Positions 1 to 6,359 are shown, counted from the first letter of the stretch. The stretch: DNA of 8,631 bases from Candidatus Krumholzibacteriia bacterium (GCA_028706585.1 JAQTVX010000069.1:1-8631); one strand, 5' to 3'. Notes: generated from the sequence alone by a model not told the origin. Made by a program: numbers and translations.

Positions 1-443
1 CGCACCTGCCTGTTTCTCCCTTCGACGATCGTGATCTCGAGCCACGCCGTCGGAATGTTCTTCCGAAATCGGATCGGCGGATTGCGCGGCCAGACGTCCG
101 GCTGCTCGATGAGTCTCGCCTTCGCGGGCAGCGTCGTTCCATCCCGCAGCCGCACGCCCCGCCGCAGACTCTCGAGCGCGGCCCGCACGGGAGCGCCTTC
201 GACCTGCACCAGGTACGTCTTCGCCGTCTTATGCCGCGGATCCGCTATTTGGTGCTGCATGGCGCCGGAGTCGGTCAGAAGCAGCAGCCCTTCGCTGTCG
301 TAATCGAGCCTTCCTGCCGGGTATATTCCGGGAACGTCGATGAAATCGGCGAGCGTCGACCGGCCGGGACGTCCTCCGCTGAACTGGCAGAGCACCCGGA
401 ACGGCTTATTGAACAGAATCAGCCTCTGCGCGCGGGGCTTCAA
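1..443 (-). CDS. rluE: RluE-like 23S rRNA pseudouridine synthase, 3' end cut by the window edge
   Basis: This encodes a pseudouridine synthase of the RsuA/RluB/RluE family, which isomerises a uridine in ribosomal RNA; E. coli RluE modifies U2457 of 23S rRNA. About 147 residues are visible, and the frame is still open at base 1. The catalytic motif GRLDYDSEGLLLLT lies near residues 44-57, with the nucleophile Asp in GRLD near residue 47. LILFNKPF near the N-terminus, the block VWPRNPPIRFRKNIPTAWL (about 117-135) and the terminal EGRNRQV all closely resemble E. coli RluE as I remember it. There is no N-terminal S4 domain, as expected for RluE. The start is uncertain. I chose TTG at 443, which has a weak GGTG 9 bases upstream, over GTG at 455. 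Either start lies inside the 3' end of the methyltransferase gene, which suggests translational coupling. The family is clear; RluE rather than a sister member is likely. Confidence 0.88.
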   Translation of the reverse strand, partial: MKPRAQRLILFNKPFRVLCQFSGGRPGRSTLADFIDVPGIYPAGRLDYDSEGLLLLTDSGAMQHQIADPRHKTAKTYLVQVEGAPVRAALESLRRGVRLRDGTTLPAKARLIEQPDVWPRNPPIRFRKNIPTAWLEITIVEGRNRQV

Positions 444-1074
444 GACGATACACACCAATGTAGAATTCTTTTCCGCTATCGAGCTTCGAGCTTCCCGATC
501 TTTCCTCTTTGAATCCGTGCCGCCTGCAAAGTCCGGAGAGCAGGAGCGGGTCCACGAGGCGAATCACCGGCTCGAGCCGTTTCAGGCTTTCGAAGCCGGT
601 TTCCGACACGTTGCCACCCTCCCTGGCCGGCAGTTGCAGCACCACCGCAAGTATGCCGCGCGACTTGAGCCATTGGGAAGCTTTTTCGATGATCGTCTCC
701 GGATCGACGTATTCCAGAATGAGCGCCGCGTGGATAAAATCAATCGACGCCGGCTCGGGCTCGAACGAGGCGGCATCGCCGCAGACGAGCTCCATAACCG
801 GAATCCTCGCGGCGTGGCGCTTTCGGCAAACGTCGAGGTACTCTCGATTGATATCGACTCCGATGAGACGCCGGATGCGCTCCGGCCGGATGCGTTCGAA
901 ACCGTTCCCGGTGGCGCAGCCCAGAACGACCAGCGATTCCGGCTCGAACTCGTCGATGAGCTCGCCGAAGATCCGGCTCAGAAACTGGAGCTGGAGGACC
1001 TTGGGGTCGCCCATGTGGCCCTCGTAGTCGATCGCCGGGATCGACAACCACGGATTCGGCTGCTTTCGACGCAC
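406..1074 (-). CDS. Class I SAM-dependent methyltransferase, substrate unknown
   Basis: This is a 222-residue cytoplasmic methyltransferase with a Rossmann-type fold. Motif I (VVLGCATGNG, about residues 49-58) binds S-adenosylmethionine. The acidic end of the second strand is IGVDIN (71-76), followed by CGDAASF (98-104) and IDFIHAALILEYV (111-123), the usual motif IV region. The C-terminal part (160-210) has no motif that names a substrate. I start it at GTG 1074 because GGAG lies 4 bases upstream; the open frame continues upstream, but that stretch overlaps the neighbouring gene and is low-complexity. An internal ATG (residue 21) is an alternative. It follows the 147-residue membrane protein gene by 35 bases and overlaps the rluE start by about 38 bases. 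Co-translation with an rRNA-modifying enzyme makes an RNA substrate possible, but nothing in the sequence shows it. Confidence 0.85.
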   Translation of the reverse strand: MRRKQPNPWLSIPAIDYEGHMGDPKVLQLQFLSRIFGELIDEFEPESLVVLGCATGNGFERIRPERIRRLIGVDINREYLDVCRKRHAARIPVMELVCGDAASFEPEPASIDFIHAALILEYVDPETIIEKASQWLKSRGILAVVLQLPAREGGNVSETGFESLKRLEPVIRLVDPLLLSGLCRRHGFKEERSGSSKLDSGKEFYIGVYRLEAPRAEADSVQ

Positions 1075-1109
1075 ATCACTCCGTTCCGCGGGAAAGCCCG
1101 GGCCGGCGT

Positions 1110-1553
1110 TCAATTCATGCCGCCCAGAGCTTCCGACAAAGCGGCCGCCACCAGAATCCTGGCCAGGATGGCCCCCGCCAGGCATACGCCACCGATTATC
1201 GCGATCGTCGTCATGACGGTGTGGGGCTCGCATCTCTCGAGAGTCTTGACGTCTTTCCACGGCACCAGGACTGGCGCTTTGATCATGCTGGTTTCATACG
1301 GCGAAGGGGGATCCCCGTACGACTTGACCTCGAGGATGATGAGCGTCGAATCGGTGACCGCAAAGCGCTTGAACTCGTAAACGCGATCATCCTTTGTCAT
1401 GAGCCGATAGGTCTCTTTCTTGCCCGCGTCGGTTTTCCTGTAATCGGTCTCCGGCACCGGCACGAGCTTCTCGCAGGACGTGTCGACGAGAAACGCCAAT
1501 CCGCCGAGCAGCGCCCAAAGCGCACCTCTGCTTCTAATGCGGGCTATCATCAT
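1110..1553 (-). CDS. Small membrane-associated protein of unknown function
   Basis: I do not recognise this 147-residue protein. It has a basic N-terminus followed by a short hydrophobic stretch (about residues 11-23) and a Cys at 27. The residues before that Cys (VDTSC) do not make a good lipobox, so lipidation is doubtful. The central soluble part (about 48-80) has short alternating strands, including YRLMTKDDRVYEFKRF and VTDSTLIIL, and looks like a small beta-barrel. A Gly/Ala-rich hydrophobic helix (about 113-138) is a probable membrane segment near the C-terminus. The ATG at 1553 is supported by AGAGG just upstream; this site overlaps the stop codon of the preceding flavoprotein gene, leaving a 6-base gap. 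The two are very likely co-transcribed. An envelope location is inferred; the function is unknown. Confidence 0.72.
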   Translation of the reverse strand: MMIARIRSRGALWALLGGLAFLVDTSCEKLVPVPETDYRKTDAGKKETYRLMTKDDRVYEFKRFAVTDSTLIILEVKSYGDPPSPYETSMIKAPVLVPWKDVKTLERCEPHTVMTTIAIIGGVCLAGAILARILVAAALSEALGGMN

Positions 1554-1559
1554 CGGCCT

Positions 1560-2297
1560 CTATGCATCGAGCTTCTTCAGGATATCGTCGCACCTTTGAT
1601 TTACGAGTTTCATGTACTCATCGACGAAGTTCCCGGATGGAAGGAGGGGCCGTTCGAGCTCGGCCGCCGTCGCAGCCGAGAGCCGCGAATGCTCCACCAC
1701 CTCCCTGCCCGCTTTTCGCAGAACCTCCCTGTAGTTACTCACGAGCGACTGCAGATCGGGCGCCGGAGCGCTCAGCAGCGCCCCGGCCTCCCGATAGATC
1801 TCCGCTATCACCTCGGCGTGAATGTTCCTCGAGAGTCTCCTGAAAAGCAGCCGCAGCACCTGAAAGTGGCTCTGCTGGGGAAACCCGCAGTTCGAGATGA
1901 CGGCGATCTTAGCCGGCTTGTCGTGCCGCCTTACGTGCCGGCATTCGCCGTTCTCGTCCTTCTCCCAATGCGCATCGGCGATCGGGATGAGCCGATCCAT
2001 GAAATTCTTCATGAGCCCCGTGACGTTGTCCACGTACACGGGCGTCGCAAAAACGACAACGTCCGAGGCTGCGAACTTCTCCAGGAGCTCGTCCATGTCG
2101 TCGCGCTGAGCGCATCTTCCGGGCGTTTTCATCCAGCATGCATTGCAGGCCTTGCAAGGGCCGATCTTCTTCCTGGAGAGGAAAACGTTCTCGATCTCCG
2201 CTCCGGCCTCCCTCGCCCCCGCCAGAAATGCCTCCACCATCACGTTCGTGTTTCCGCGCTCCGCCTTCGGGCTGCCATTGAACGCCGTTATTCTCAT
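1560..2297 (-). CDS. Iron-sulfur flavoprotein / NADPH-dependent FMN reductase family protein
   Basis: This 245-residue flavodoxin-fold protein probably binds FMN and transfers electrons in the cytoplasm. The N-terminus (MRITAFNGSPKAERGNTNVM) has the phosphate-binding loop typical of NADPH-dependent FMN reductases, and ATPVYVDNVTGLMKNFMDR (about 84-102) is the second flavin-binding segment. Between them is a compact cysteine cluster, C48-x2-C51-x2-C54-x7-C62, the arrangement that holds a 4Fe-4S cluster in the archaeal and bacterial iron-sulfur flavoprotein (Isf) family. The C-terminal extension (about 130-245) is longer than in the simplest members. ATG 2297 follows a purine-rich stretch (AGGAAAGGATAGG). 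It is the first gene of the leftward run at this end of the window and lies divergent from the deacetylase. Its physiological electron donor and acceptor cannot be read from the sequence. Confidence 0.88.
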   Translation of the reverse strand: MRITAFNGSPKAERGNTNVMVEAFLAGAREAGAEIENVFLSRKKIGPCKACNACWMKTPGRCAQRDDMDELLEKFAASDVVVFATPVYVDNVTGLMKNFMDRLIPIADAHWEKDENGECRHVRRHDKPAKIAVISNCGFPQQSHFQVLRLLFRRLSRNIHAEVIAEIYREAGALLSAPAPDLQSLVSNYREVLRKAGREVVEHSRLSAATAAELERPLLPSGNFVDEYMKLVNQRCDDILKKLDA

Positions 2298-2360
2298 GCT
2301 GCCTATCCTTTCCTCATGTCACACTCACAATCTTGCTACAGCTAGAATGCCTGCGCAAGC

Positions 2361-2371
2361 TCCATAATGGA
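2361..2371. repeat. Short palindrome TCCATAATGGA
   Basis: This is a perfect 11-base palindrome around a central A (TCCAT-A-ATGGA), 64 bases upstream of the flavoprotein ATG. The size and place suit a small operator, but a palindrome this short can occur by chance and no second copy is seen in this region. Confidence 0.2.
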
Positions 2372-2420
2372 ATAGTTTCTCTATACCCGAATTTTTCCGT
2401 TCCCTTTCACCATGAAGTTG

Positions 2421-2432
2421 ATTATATTTTTG
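2421..2432. promoter_or_regulatory. AT-rich candidate promoter core
   Basis: Read on the minus strand, 2426-2421 is TATAAT, a perfect sigma70-type -10 box, about 115 bases upstream of the flavoprotein start, but with no good -35 box at the normal spacing. Read on the plus strand, 2425-2432 is TATTTTTG, which fits the TAnnTTTG -7 element of Bacteroidetes promoters and lies about 85 bases upstream of the deacetylase ATG; no matching -33 TTG is seen. This is a weak inference from short motifs. Confidence 0.25.
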
Positions 2433-2435
2433 ACG

Positions 2436-2451
2436 GCCCTTGAATTAGGGC
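2436..2451. repeat. Inverted repeat GCCCT-N6-AGGGC
   Basis: These are two perfect 5-base arms (GCCCT and AGGGC) around TGAATT, 64 bases upstream of the deacetylase start codon and just beside the AT-rich core. It could be a regulator binding site or a hairpin in the 5' leader. It has no T-tract on the plus strand, so it is not a terminator in that direction. Confidence 0.25.
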
Positions 2452-2515
2452 TCGCACGCGTAAGGTAACCGATCCGCCCATTATTGATGTAGATAGATTT
2501 CCCGAAAGTTGAGCC

Positions 2516-4717
2516 ATGAGGATTATTGTAGCCACAATAATAGCGGCTCTCTGCAGCCATTCCGCGATGGCCGCGCCGGACAGGTACGTCCTCAAGGGCT
2601 CCTTGCTGAGCGTCGCCATCAATCTCTCAACAGGCGCGATCGCGGATTTCCAGGATTTGCGCACGGCCGACTCATCGGCGGTCTTTGGCTCCAACGATAG
2701 CGTTCTGCGAATCGCCGCGGGGGAGTACGCGCCCATAGGTTTTTCGATCGTCAGCGCCGATTCGGCCTCCGTCACGATGTCTTCTTCCTCGTTTCAGGGC
2801 CAGAGCTCCAGCCTCCCCATTCGCACAACGATCAAGTACAGCCTGATAGGCAGCCGGCTGAACGTAGACTACTGCTTCGAAGCCCTGGAAAGAATCGAGA
2901 TGACCGACGGCCTCGACGTCAATATCGCGTCATCCGCATGGGACACACTGATCATACGAAATCATTTCGCTCGGGAGAATGCCGTCATATTCGGCCAGGC
3001 GAATGGCCTCCGCCGGCGCGCGCTGAATCAGGTCTACGAGCTGCGAAACACACGCAGGATTCTCAGTCTTGTCTTCCCGAATCCGTACCAGAGCCTGGCT
3101 ACGATCTCGAACTCGGGGGCGCACTCATGCGCGTTTCGGTGGCACATCCTCGTCGCCACGCCTCCTCCGGAAGCCGTCGATCCGAAAGGTCCGGCGCTCG
3201 CCTCCGTTCTATCGGAGGGCGTGAAGCTGAACAGGCAGATCGAGCTGGTCGTCGGCCATCCGGAGCAGGAGCTCGAAGGAATTTCGAGCCCGCTCGCGTA
3301 TTTCTCGCCGTTCCCGAACGGCTACGATCAGGTGATCGCCATGACGTTCGACGACATACCGTTCGGGCGCTGGATCACGATCAACAAGGACATCGATCCG
3401 AACAAGGCCAGGGAGGAGTACCTGCTCCAGCTTCTCACGGACCATCCCAGAATGAAGATGGGATGGATAATCCTCCCTGATGCGATTTTCTCCAATGCGG
3501 ATCTGACGACTCCGGATTATCCGTCTGGACAATGGTGGCTGGCCCACGGCACCCACCGCATTTCCAGGTACGCCCCGGAGGAATTCAAGCAGTGGCTCCG
3601 AAATATCGACCGCGACAGCGTCGTTTACGGATACGAGGATCGCGTTCATCTCGGCTGCCACGGTCTTCACCATACTCCGGAGACGAACTTCTCGGGCTTC
3701 GAGTTCCAATCGTACAATCCGGCATCCGACGACAGCACAATATCGGCGATCATGAATGAATATTCGCTCCTTGGGCTCTCCGCAAATTCACGCAGATGGA
3801 TGCGATTCCCCGGTTTCCACTTCAGCCGCTCGGTTATCGACGCGCTGATCAAGCACGGCTTCGTTCTTTTCGATTACTGGGGCATATACACGAAGCTCCC
3901 CTGGATGCTGTTCTATTCCGAGTACGGCCGGATCTGGGGCATCGGCACCCAATGGGAGGGCGACACGCCGAGCACGTTCCAGGACATGGACAAGATCTTG
4001 AGCGCGGGATGGCTCTGTCATACGGCCGGCCACCCAGTCCAGTGGTTTAACGGCGACTCGGCGCAGGCCTACGAACCGATCAACAAGATATTTCAACAGG
4101 CGGAAGGCAAGTATCTGAACCTGGGATACATGTTTCCCGATGAGGTCGGCAGCTTCGCCAACGAGACGTACGATATCCATGATATCTCGATCGAGATCGG
4201 GGCGGATGCATTCGTCGTTTGCTTCAGCGGCGCGGCGACTTCGGGACAGACCCTTATGCTCGAATGGCCCGACAGCATTCCGCGCCCCACGAGCGCGACG
4301 GTCGACGGCGTCAAAATACCGAGGATCGAAAAGCGGGGACGGAGGATCGTCCTTAAGCTGCCTGCGCTCTCGGACGGGAATCACATCGTGAGGACCCCGA
4401 CTTCGTTCGGCGATCTCTTCGCGGCGCAGCCCATGACCCCCTCTTTCGTGCTGCGGCAGAACTTTCCGAATCCCTTCAACGGAGGCACCACGATCGGCTA
4501 TGAGCTGCTCAAGACCGCTCGCGTCAAGCTCGCCGTGTACAACGTCGCGGGTGAACGGGTGGCCACGCTCGTGGATGAAACGCAGCTCCTCGGAAGCTAC
4601 ACGGTGAAGTGGAACGGCCTCACCGGCGCCGGCAGGCCGGCGGCCAGCGGGATATATTTCTGCCGGATTCAGGCCGGAGAGCATACCGGCGTGCGCAAGC
4701 TCGTGCTCTTGCGTTAA
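2516..4717 (+). CDS. Exported polysaccharide deacetylase (NodB-type) with C-terminal FlgD-Ig / sorting-like domain
   Basis: This 733-residue multidomain exported protein is probably a metal-dependent carbohydrate esterase. Residues 1-19 form a signal peptide with a likely cut after AMA. Residues 24-250 are strand-rich and resemble mutarotase-like sugar-binding sandwiches, though I cannot name the family. The NodB-type core runs from about 270 to 545: MTFDD (276-280) supplies the catalytic and metal Asp, HGLHHTP (382-388) gives the metal histidines H382 and H386, RFPGF (430-434) is motif 3, FDYWG (452-456) is motif 4, and CHTAGHP (501-507) carries the late histidine. A small domain follows (about 550-630). 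Residues 644-733 form an Ig-like module (QNFPNPFN, VYNVAGE, ASGIYF), the FlgD-Ig / type IX secretion tail type. ATG 2516 is required for the signal peptide. The gene stands alone on its strand. Substrate is unknown; peptidoglycan, exopolysaccharide or an external glycan are all possible. Confidence 0.87.
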   Translation: MRIIVATIIAALCSHSAMAAPDRYVLKGSLLSVAINLSTGAIADFQDLRTADSSAVFGSNDSVLRIAAGEYAPIGFSIVSADSASVTMSSSSFQGQSSSLPIRTTIKYSLIGSRLNVDYCFEALERIEMTDGLDVNIASSAWDTLIIRNHFARENAVIFGQANGLRRRALNQVYELRNTRRILSLVFPNPYQSLATISNSGAHSCAFRWHILVATPPPEAVDPKGPALASVLSEGVKLNRQIELVVGHPEQELEGISSPLAYFSPFPNGYDQVIAMTFDDIPFGRWITINKDIDPNKAREEYLLQLLTDHPRMKMGWIILPDAIFSNADLTTPDYPSGQWWLAHGTHRISRYAPEEFKQWLRNIDRDSVVYGYEDRVHLGCHGLHHTPETNFSGFEFQSYNPASDDSTISAIMNEYSLLGLSANSRRWMRFPGFHFSRSVIDALIKHGFVLFDYWGIYTKLPWMLFYSEYGRIWGIGTQWEGDTPSTFQDMDKILSAGWLCHTAGHPVQWFNGDSAQAYEPINKIFQQAEGKYLNLGYMFPDEVGSFANETYDIHDISIEIGADAFVVCFSGAATSGQTLMLEWPDSIPRPTSATVDGVKIPRIEKRGRRIVLKLPALSDGNHIVRTPTSFGDLFAAQPMTPSFVLRQNFPNPFNGGTTIGYELLKTARVKLAVYNVAGERVATLVDETQLLGSYTVKWNGLTGAGRPAASGIYFCRIQAGEHTGVRKLVLLR

Positions 4718-4723
4718 TGATGC

Positions 4724-4915
4724 TTACCCAACCTTGCCGTCTCCGTCTATATCCAACTTGTTGATCTCCTCGAGCTTCTTCACGAGGGCCCGCAGCGTGT
4801 CTTGCGTAGCCGCGAGCCGGTCCTCGAGATGCTTCACCCGATCATCGATGGAATCCGAACTCCGCTTCTGGCCGTACATCAGTCCTGTCTGCACGATTTC
4901 CCACAGAATGCCCAT
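4724..4915 (-). CDS. 63-residue coiled-coil protein ending in an incomplete EF-hand/dockerin-type calcium loop
   Basis: This small protein is unlike any I can name. The first 15 residues (MGILWEIVQTGLMYG) could form an amphipathic helix that touches a membrane. Residues about 23-52 show heptad spacing of Leu, Val and Ile with many charged residues, a probable coiled coil. The C-terminus is DIDGDGKVG (55-63), positions 1 to 9 of an EF-hand loop with Asp at 1, 3 and 5 and Gly at 6; the protein stops before the Glu normally found at position 12. Translation is well supported: GGAGGA (4921-4926) lies 5 bases before the ATG. It is the last gene of the leftward array, 50 bases after the HXXEE gene, and its stop lies 6 bases from the deacetylase stop. 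Calcium binding is possible but would need a partner or water to complete the site. Confidence 0.72.
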   Translation of the reverse strand: MGILWEIVQTGLMYGQKRSSDSIDDRVKHLEDRLAATQDTLRALVKKLEEINKLDIDGDGKVG

Positions 4916-4965
4916 GTCTGTCCTCCATTCATTGTTTCAACAAAGGCCGCGGCGCCAACGCGCGT

Positions 4966-5484
4966 TCATCGCGGGCGAAACCCGGGCATGCCGAAGACCA
5001 CCCACAAAACGGCCGCATGGATCGCGAACCCCGCGATGATCGCCAGGGCAAAAACGCGCGGCGACATGAAGCGCCGCAGGCGAAAGATAAGAACCGCACC
5101 CAATGGAATATAGAGCGCCAGTCCCGTCCACATCCCCGGGACGTAGCGGCGCGCCGCCGCGCTCACCGCAACATGACACACGCCATTGGCCAAAAGGATT
5201 GTTCCGCCGCTGATCAACGTCCAGCGCCAGAACTCCCGGCGCCGGGCGGCCCAGGTTGCGGCAACGATCAATGCAAGGCCGACGAGGTTGCTTCCGAAGA
5301 AGCTGGCGACCGTGAACCGAATGCCTTCATGGGCGAGAACCCACTCCGCAAGGCCGCGGCCGCCATACGCCTCTTCGAGCACGTGGAAAACGTATGCCGC
5401 GCTCAGCAACCAGACCCATCTCCCGATGAATCCGCTCTCGCGTTGTATGCGGGCTGAGTTTGTTTGTCTCTGCACTGGATTCAC
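4966..5484 (-). CDS. HXXEE-type polytopic membrane protein
   Basis: This is a 172-residue integral membrane protein. Residues 34-38 are HVLEE inside the first membrane segment (about 22-40), the signature His-x-x-Glu-Glu of the HXXEE domain family (PF13787). Further hydrophobic segments lie near 58-79, 88-109, 118-135 and 143-164, giving about five helices. A second family-like polar pair inside the membrane is N100 and H104 (NGVCH). These buried polar residues suggest a metal- or proton-linked role, but no function is established for the family that I know of. The start is GTG 5484: it forms a GTGA overlap with the stop codon of arfB, with GGGAAG upstream, so translation is probably coupled. 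The link between a ribosome-rescue factor and a membrane protein may only reflect operon packing. Confidence 0.82.
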   Translation of the reverse strand: MNPVQRQTNSARIQRESGFIGRWVWLLSAAYVFHVLEEAYGGRGLAEWVLAHEGIRFTVASFFGSNLVGLALIVAATWAARRREFWRWTLISGGTILLANGVCHVAVSAAARRYVPGMWTGLALYIPLGAVLIFRLRRFMSPRVFALAIIAGFAIHAAVLWVVFGMPGFRPR

Positions 5485-5906
5485 TCTTCCGCTTCCCGGA
5501 TCGCCTGGCGCCCGGCTTTCGCCCGCCCCCTGATGCGCTTCGCCTCGAGCCGTCTCTTGCGCGCGGCCGCAGTGGGCCTCGTTCTGCGCCGCACCGCGGG
5601 CCTCTCACAGGCGCGCCGTATCAGAGCGATCAGCCGTTCCACCGCGTCGTTCCGGTTCGCCTCCTGCGTCCGGTGCCGCCGGGCGAGGATCGCGACGACG
5701 CCGTCCTCCCCTGCTTTCTTTCCCGCGAGGCGCAGAAGCCGCTCCCGCGCCTCCCCGATCAGCGACGGCGACCGGCCTGCGTCGAAGCGCAGCCGAACAG
5801 CGGTCGCAACCTTGTTCACGTTCTGTCCCCCGGGGCCGGAGGAGCGGATGAACTCGAAGCGAAGCTCGGATTCATCAATGGCGACTGTGCGGTTCACTCG
5901 AATCAT
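5481..5906 (-). CDS. arfB: Ribosome-rescue peptidyl-tRNA hydrolase ArfB
   Basis: ArfB (YaeJ) enters ribosomes stalled on mRNAs that lack a stop codon and hydrolyses the peptidyl-tRNA. The 141-residue length matches the 140 residues of E. coli ArfB. The catalytic GGQ is at residues 26-28, in RSSGPGGQNVNKVATAV; this is followed by the conserved RTQEANR region (about 79-85). The basic C-terminal tail (about 104-141, rich in Arg and Lys, with RRTRP and RKRRL) is the part that lies in the empty mRNA channel. The missing codon-recognition domains separate it from RF1 and RF2. ATG 5906 has no clear Shine-Dalgarno sequence in the 23-base gap after the BamE-like gene, so it may depend on coupling. Its stop overlaps the next start by 4 bases. 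Confidence 0.93.
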   Translation of the reverse strand: MIRVNRTVAIDESELRFEFIRSSGPGGQNVNKVATAVRLRFDAGRSPSLIGEARERLLRLAGKKAGEDGVVAILARRHRTQEANRNDAVERLIALIRRACERPAVRRRTRPTAAARKRRLEAKRIRGRAKAGRQAIREAEE

Positions 5907-5929
5907 ATGCTAGATGGACAACGCCGCGT

Positions 5930-6337
5930 CTATTGCGGCCCATTCCAGCTTTCGACCCTTCCATTCTCATCGAATGTAACGCTGCAATATCCTCCGTACG
6001 ACCTCGAATAGTCCCATACCTCGAGATATGAATTCATGGGAATGTCGTCGGGCTCACCCAAGAGCTCTCTCACGTCCGCCTTCGTCATGCCCATTCTCAA
6101 TTCTCTCCAATTGGCTCCCATGTTCGGACCCGGCACCGTCGGCGCGACCGGCCGCCCGGAGAGCCTCGATATCTCGATCTCCAGCTGGCTTATGCGCGCC
6201 TCGAGAACCTTGATCCTGGCCTCGAGCTCGGCAATCTTCTCGGCAAGAATCTTGTTCGGCCCGTCGTGCGCGCACAAAGCGCCGGACAGGATCAAGACAA
6301 TCAAGCACGCCGCGGCCACAATTCTGGAAGATCTCAT
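5930..6337 (-). CDS. Exported coiled-coil protein with C-terminal BamE (SmpA/OmlA)-like domain
   Basis: This is a 135-residue exported protein. Residues 1-23 form a signal peptide with a likely cut after LCA. The Cys at 22 is followed by Ala and preceded by Leu, so it is a poor lipobox. Residues 28-60 carry regular heptads of Leu and Ile with Glu and Arg, a probable coiled coil. After a Pro/Gly linker (about 61-76), residues 77-135 match the SmpA/OmlA/BamE-like fold, with the typical LRMGMTKADVRELLGEPD helix and then strands (EVWDYS, CSVTFDENGRVES). BamE itself is an outer-membrane lipoprotein of the Bam complex; this protein has an added coiled coil, so it is probably a relative that multimerises or binds cell wall rather than true BamE. 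ATG 6337 follows a strong GGAGGGAG. It lies 22 bases after the STAS-like gene. Confidence 0.82.
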   Translation of the reverse strand: MRSSRIVAAACLIVLILSGALCAHDGPNKILAEKIAELEARIKVLEARISQLEIEISRLSGRPVAPTVPGPNMGANWRELRMGMTKADVRELLGEPDDIPMNSYLEVWDYSRSYGGYCSVTFDENGRVESWNGPQ

Positions 6338-6359
6338 TGGACTCCCTCCATGGCGTTTA

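Larger units (their letters stand above)
2298..2515. other. Divergent intergenic region between flavoprotein and deacetylase genes
   Basis: These 218 bases separate two divergently transcribed genes and are richer in A+T than the surrounding DNA, so promoters for both directions are expected here. I see no convincing small ORF or RNA gene. Listed separately are an AT-rich core near 2421-2432 and two short inverted repeats. No classic pair of -35 and -10 boxes with good spacing stands out for either direction. The ribosome binding site in front of the ATG at 2516 is weak (GAAAG or a GAG close to the start). Confidence 0.6.

Noticed and set aside
340..1380. Long plus-strand open frame of 346 residues
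   Set aside because: It lies opposite the methyltransferase and membrane protein genes, which carry clear motifs; its own translation has no recognisable domain.
1110..1553. Calling the 147-residue protein a lipoprotein because of Cys 27
   Set aside because: The residues before the Cys (VDTSC) do not fit a lipobox, with Asp at -3.
1221..2345. Long plus-strand open frame of 374 residues
   Set aside because: It is antisense to the iron-sulfur flavoprotein, whose flavin and cysteine motifs are clear; high GC makes such shadow frames common.
2422..2775. Minus-strand frame of 117 residues reaching into the intergenic region
   Set aside because: It is mostly antisense to the signal peptide region of the deacetylase; no domain is seen.
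3788..4684. Minus-strand open frame of 298 residues inside the deacetylase gene
   Set aside because: It is rich in Arg, Gly and Ala with no motif, and opposite a gene with clear NodB and FlgD-Ig motifs.
4673..4690. GCCGG...CCGGC hairpin near the end of the deacetylase gene as a possible bidirectional terminator
   Set aside because: The stem is only 5 base pairs and no T-tract follows on either strand; it also lies inside coding sequence.
4935..4950. Inverted repeat around TTGTTTCAACAA and GC-rich bases between the HXXEE and microprotein genes
   Set aside because: The arms are short with a 2-base centre, and there is no T-tract after a GC stem; the microprotein gene follows directly with its own strong ribosome site.
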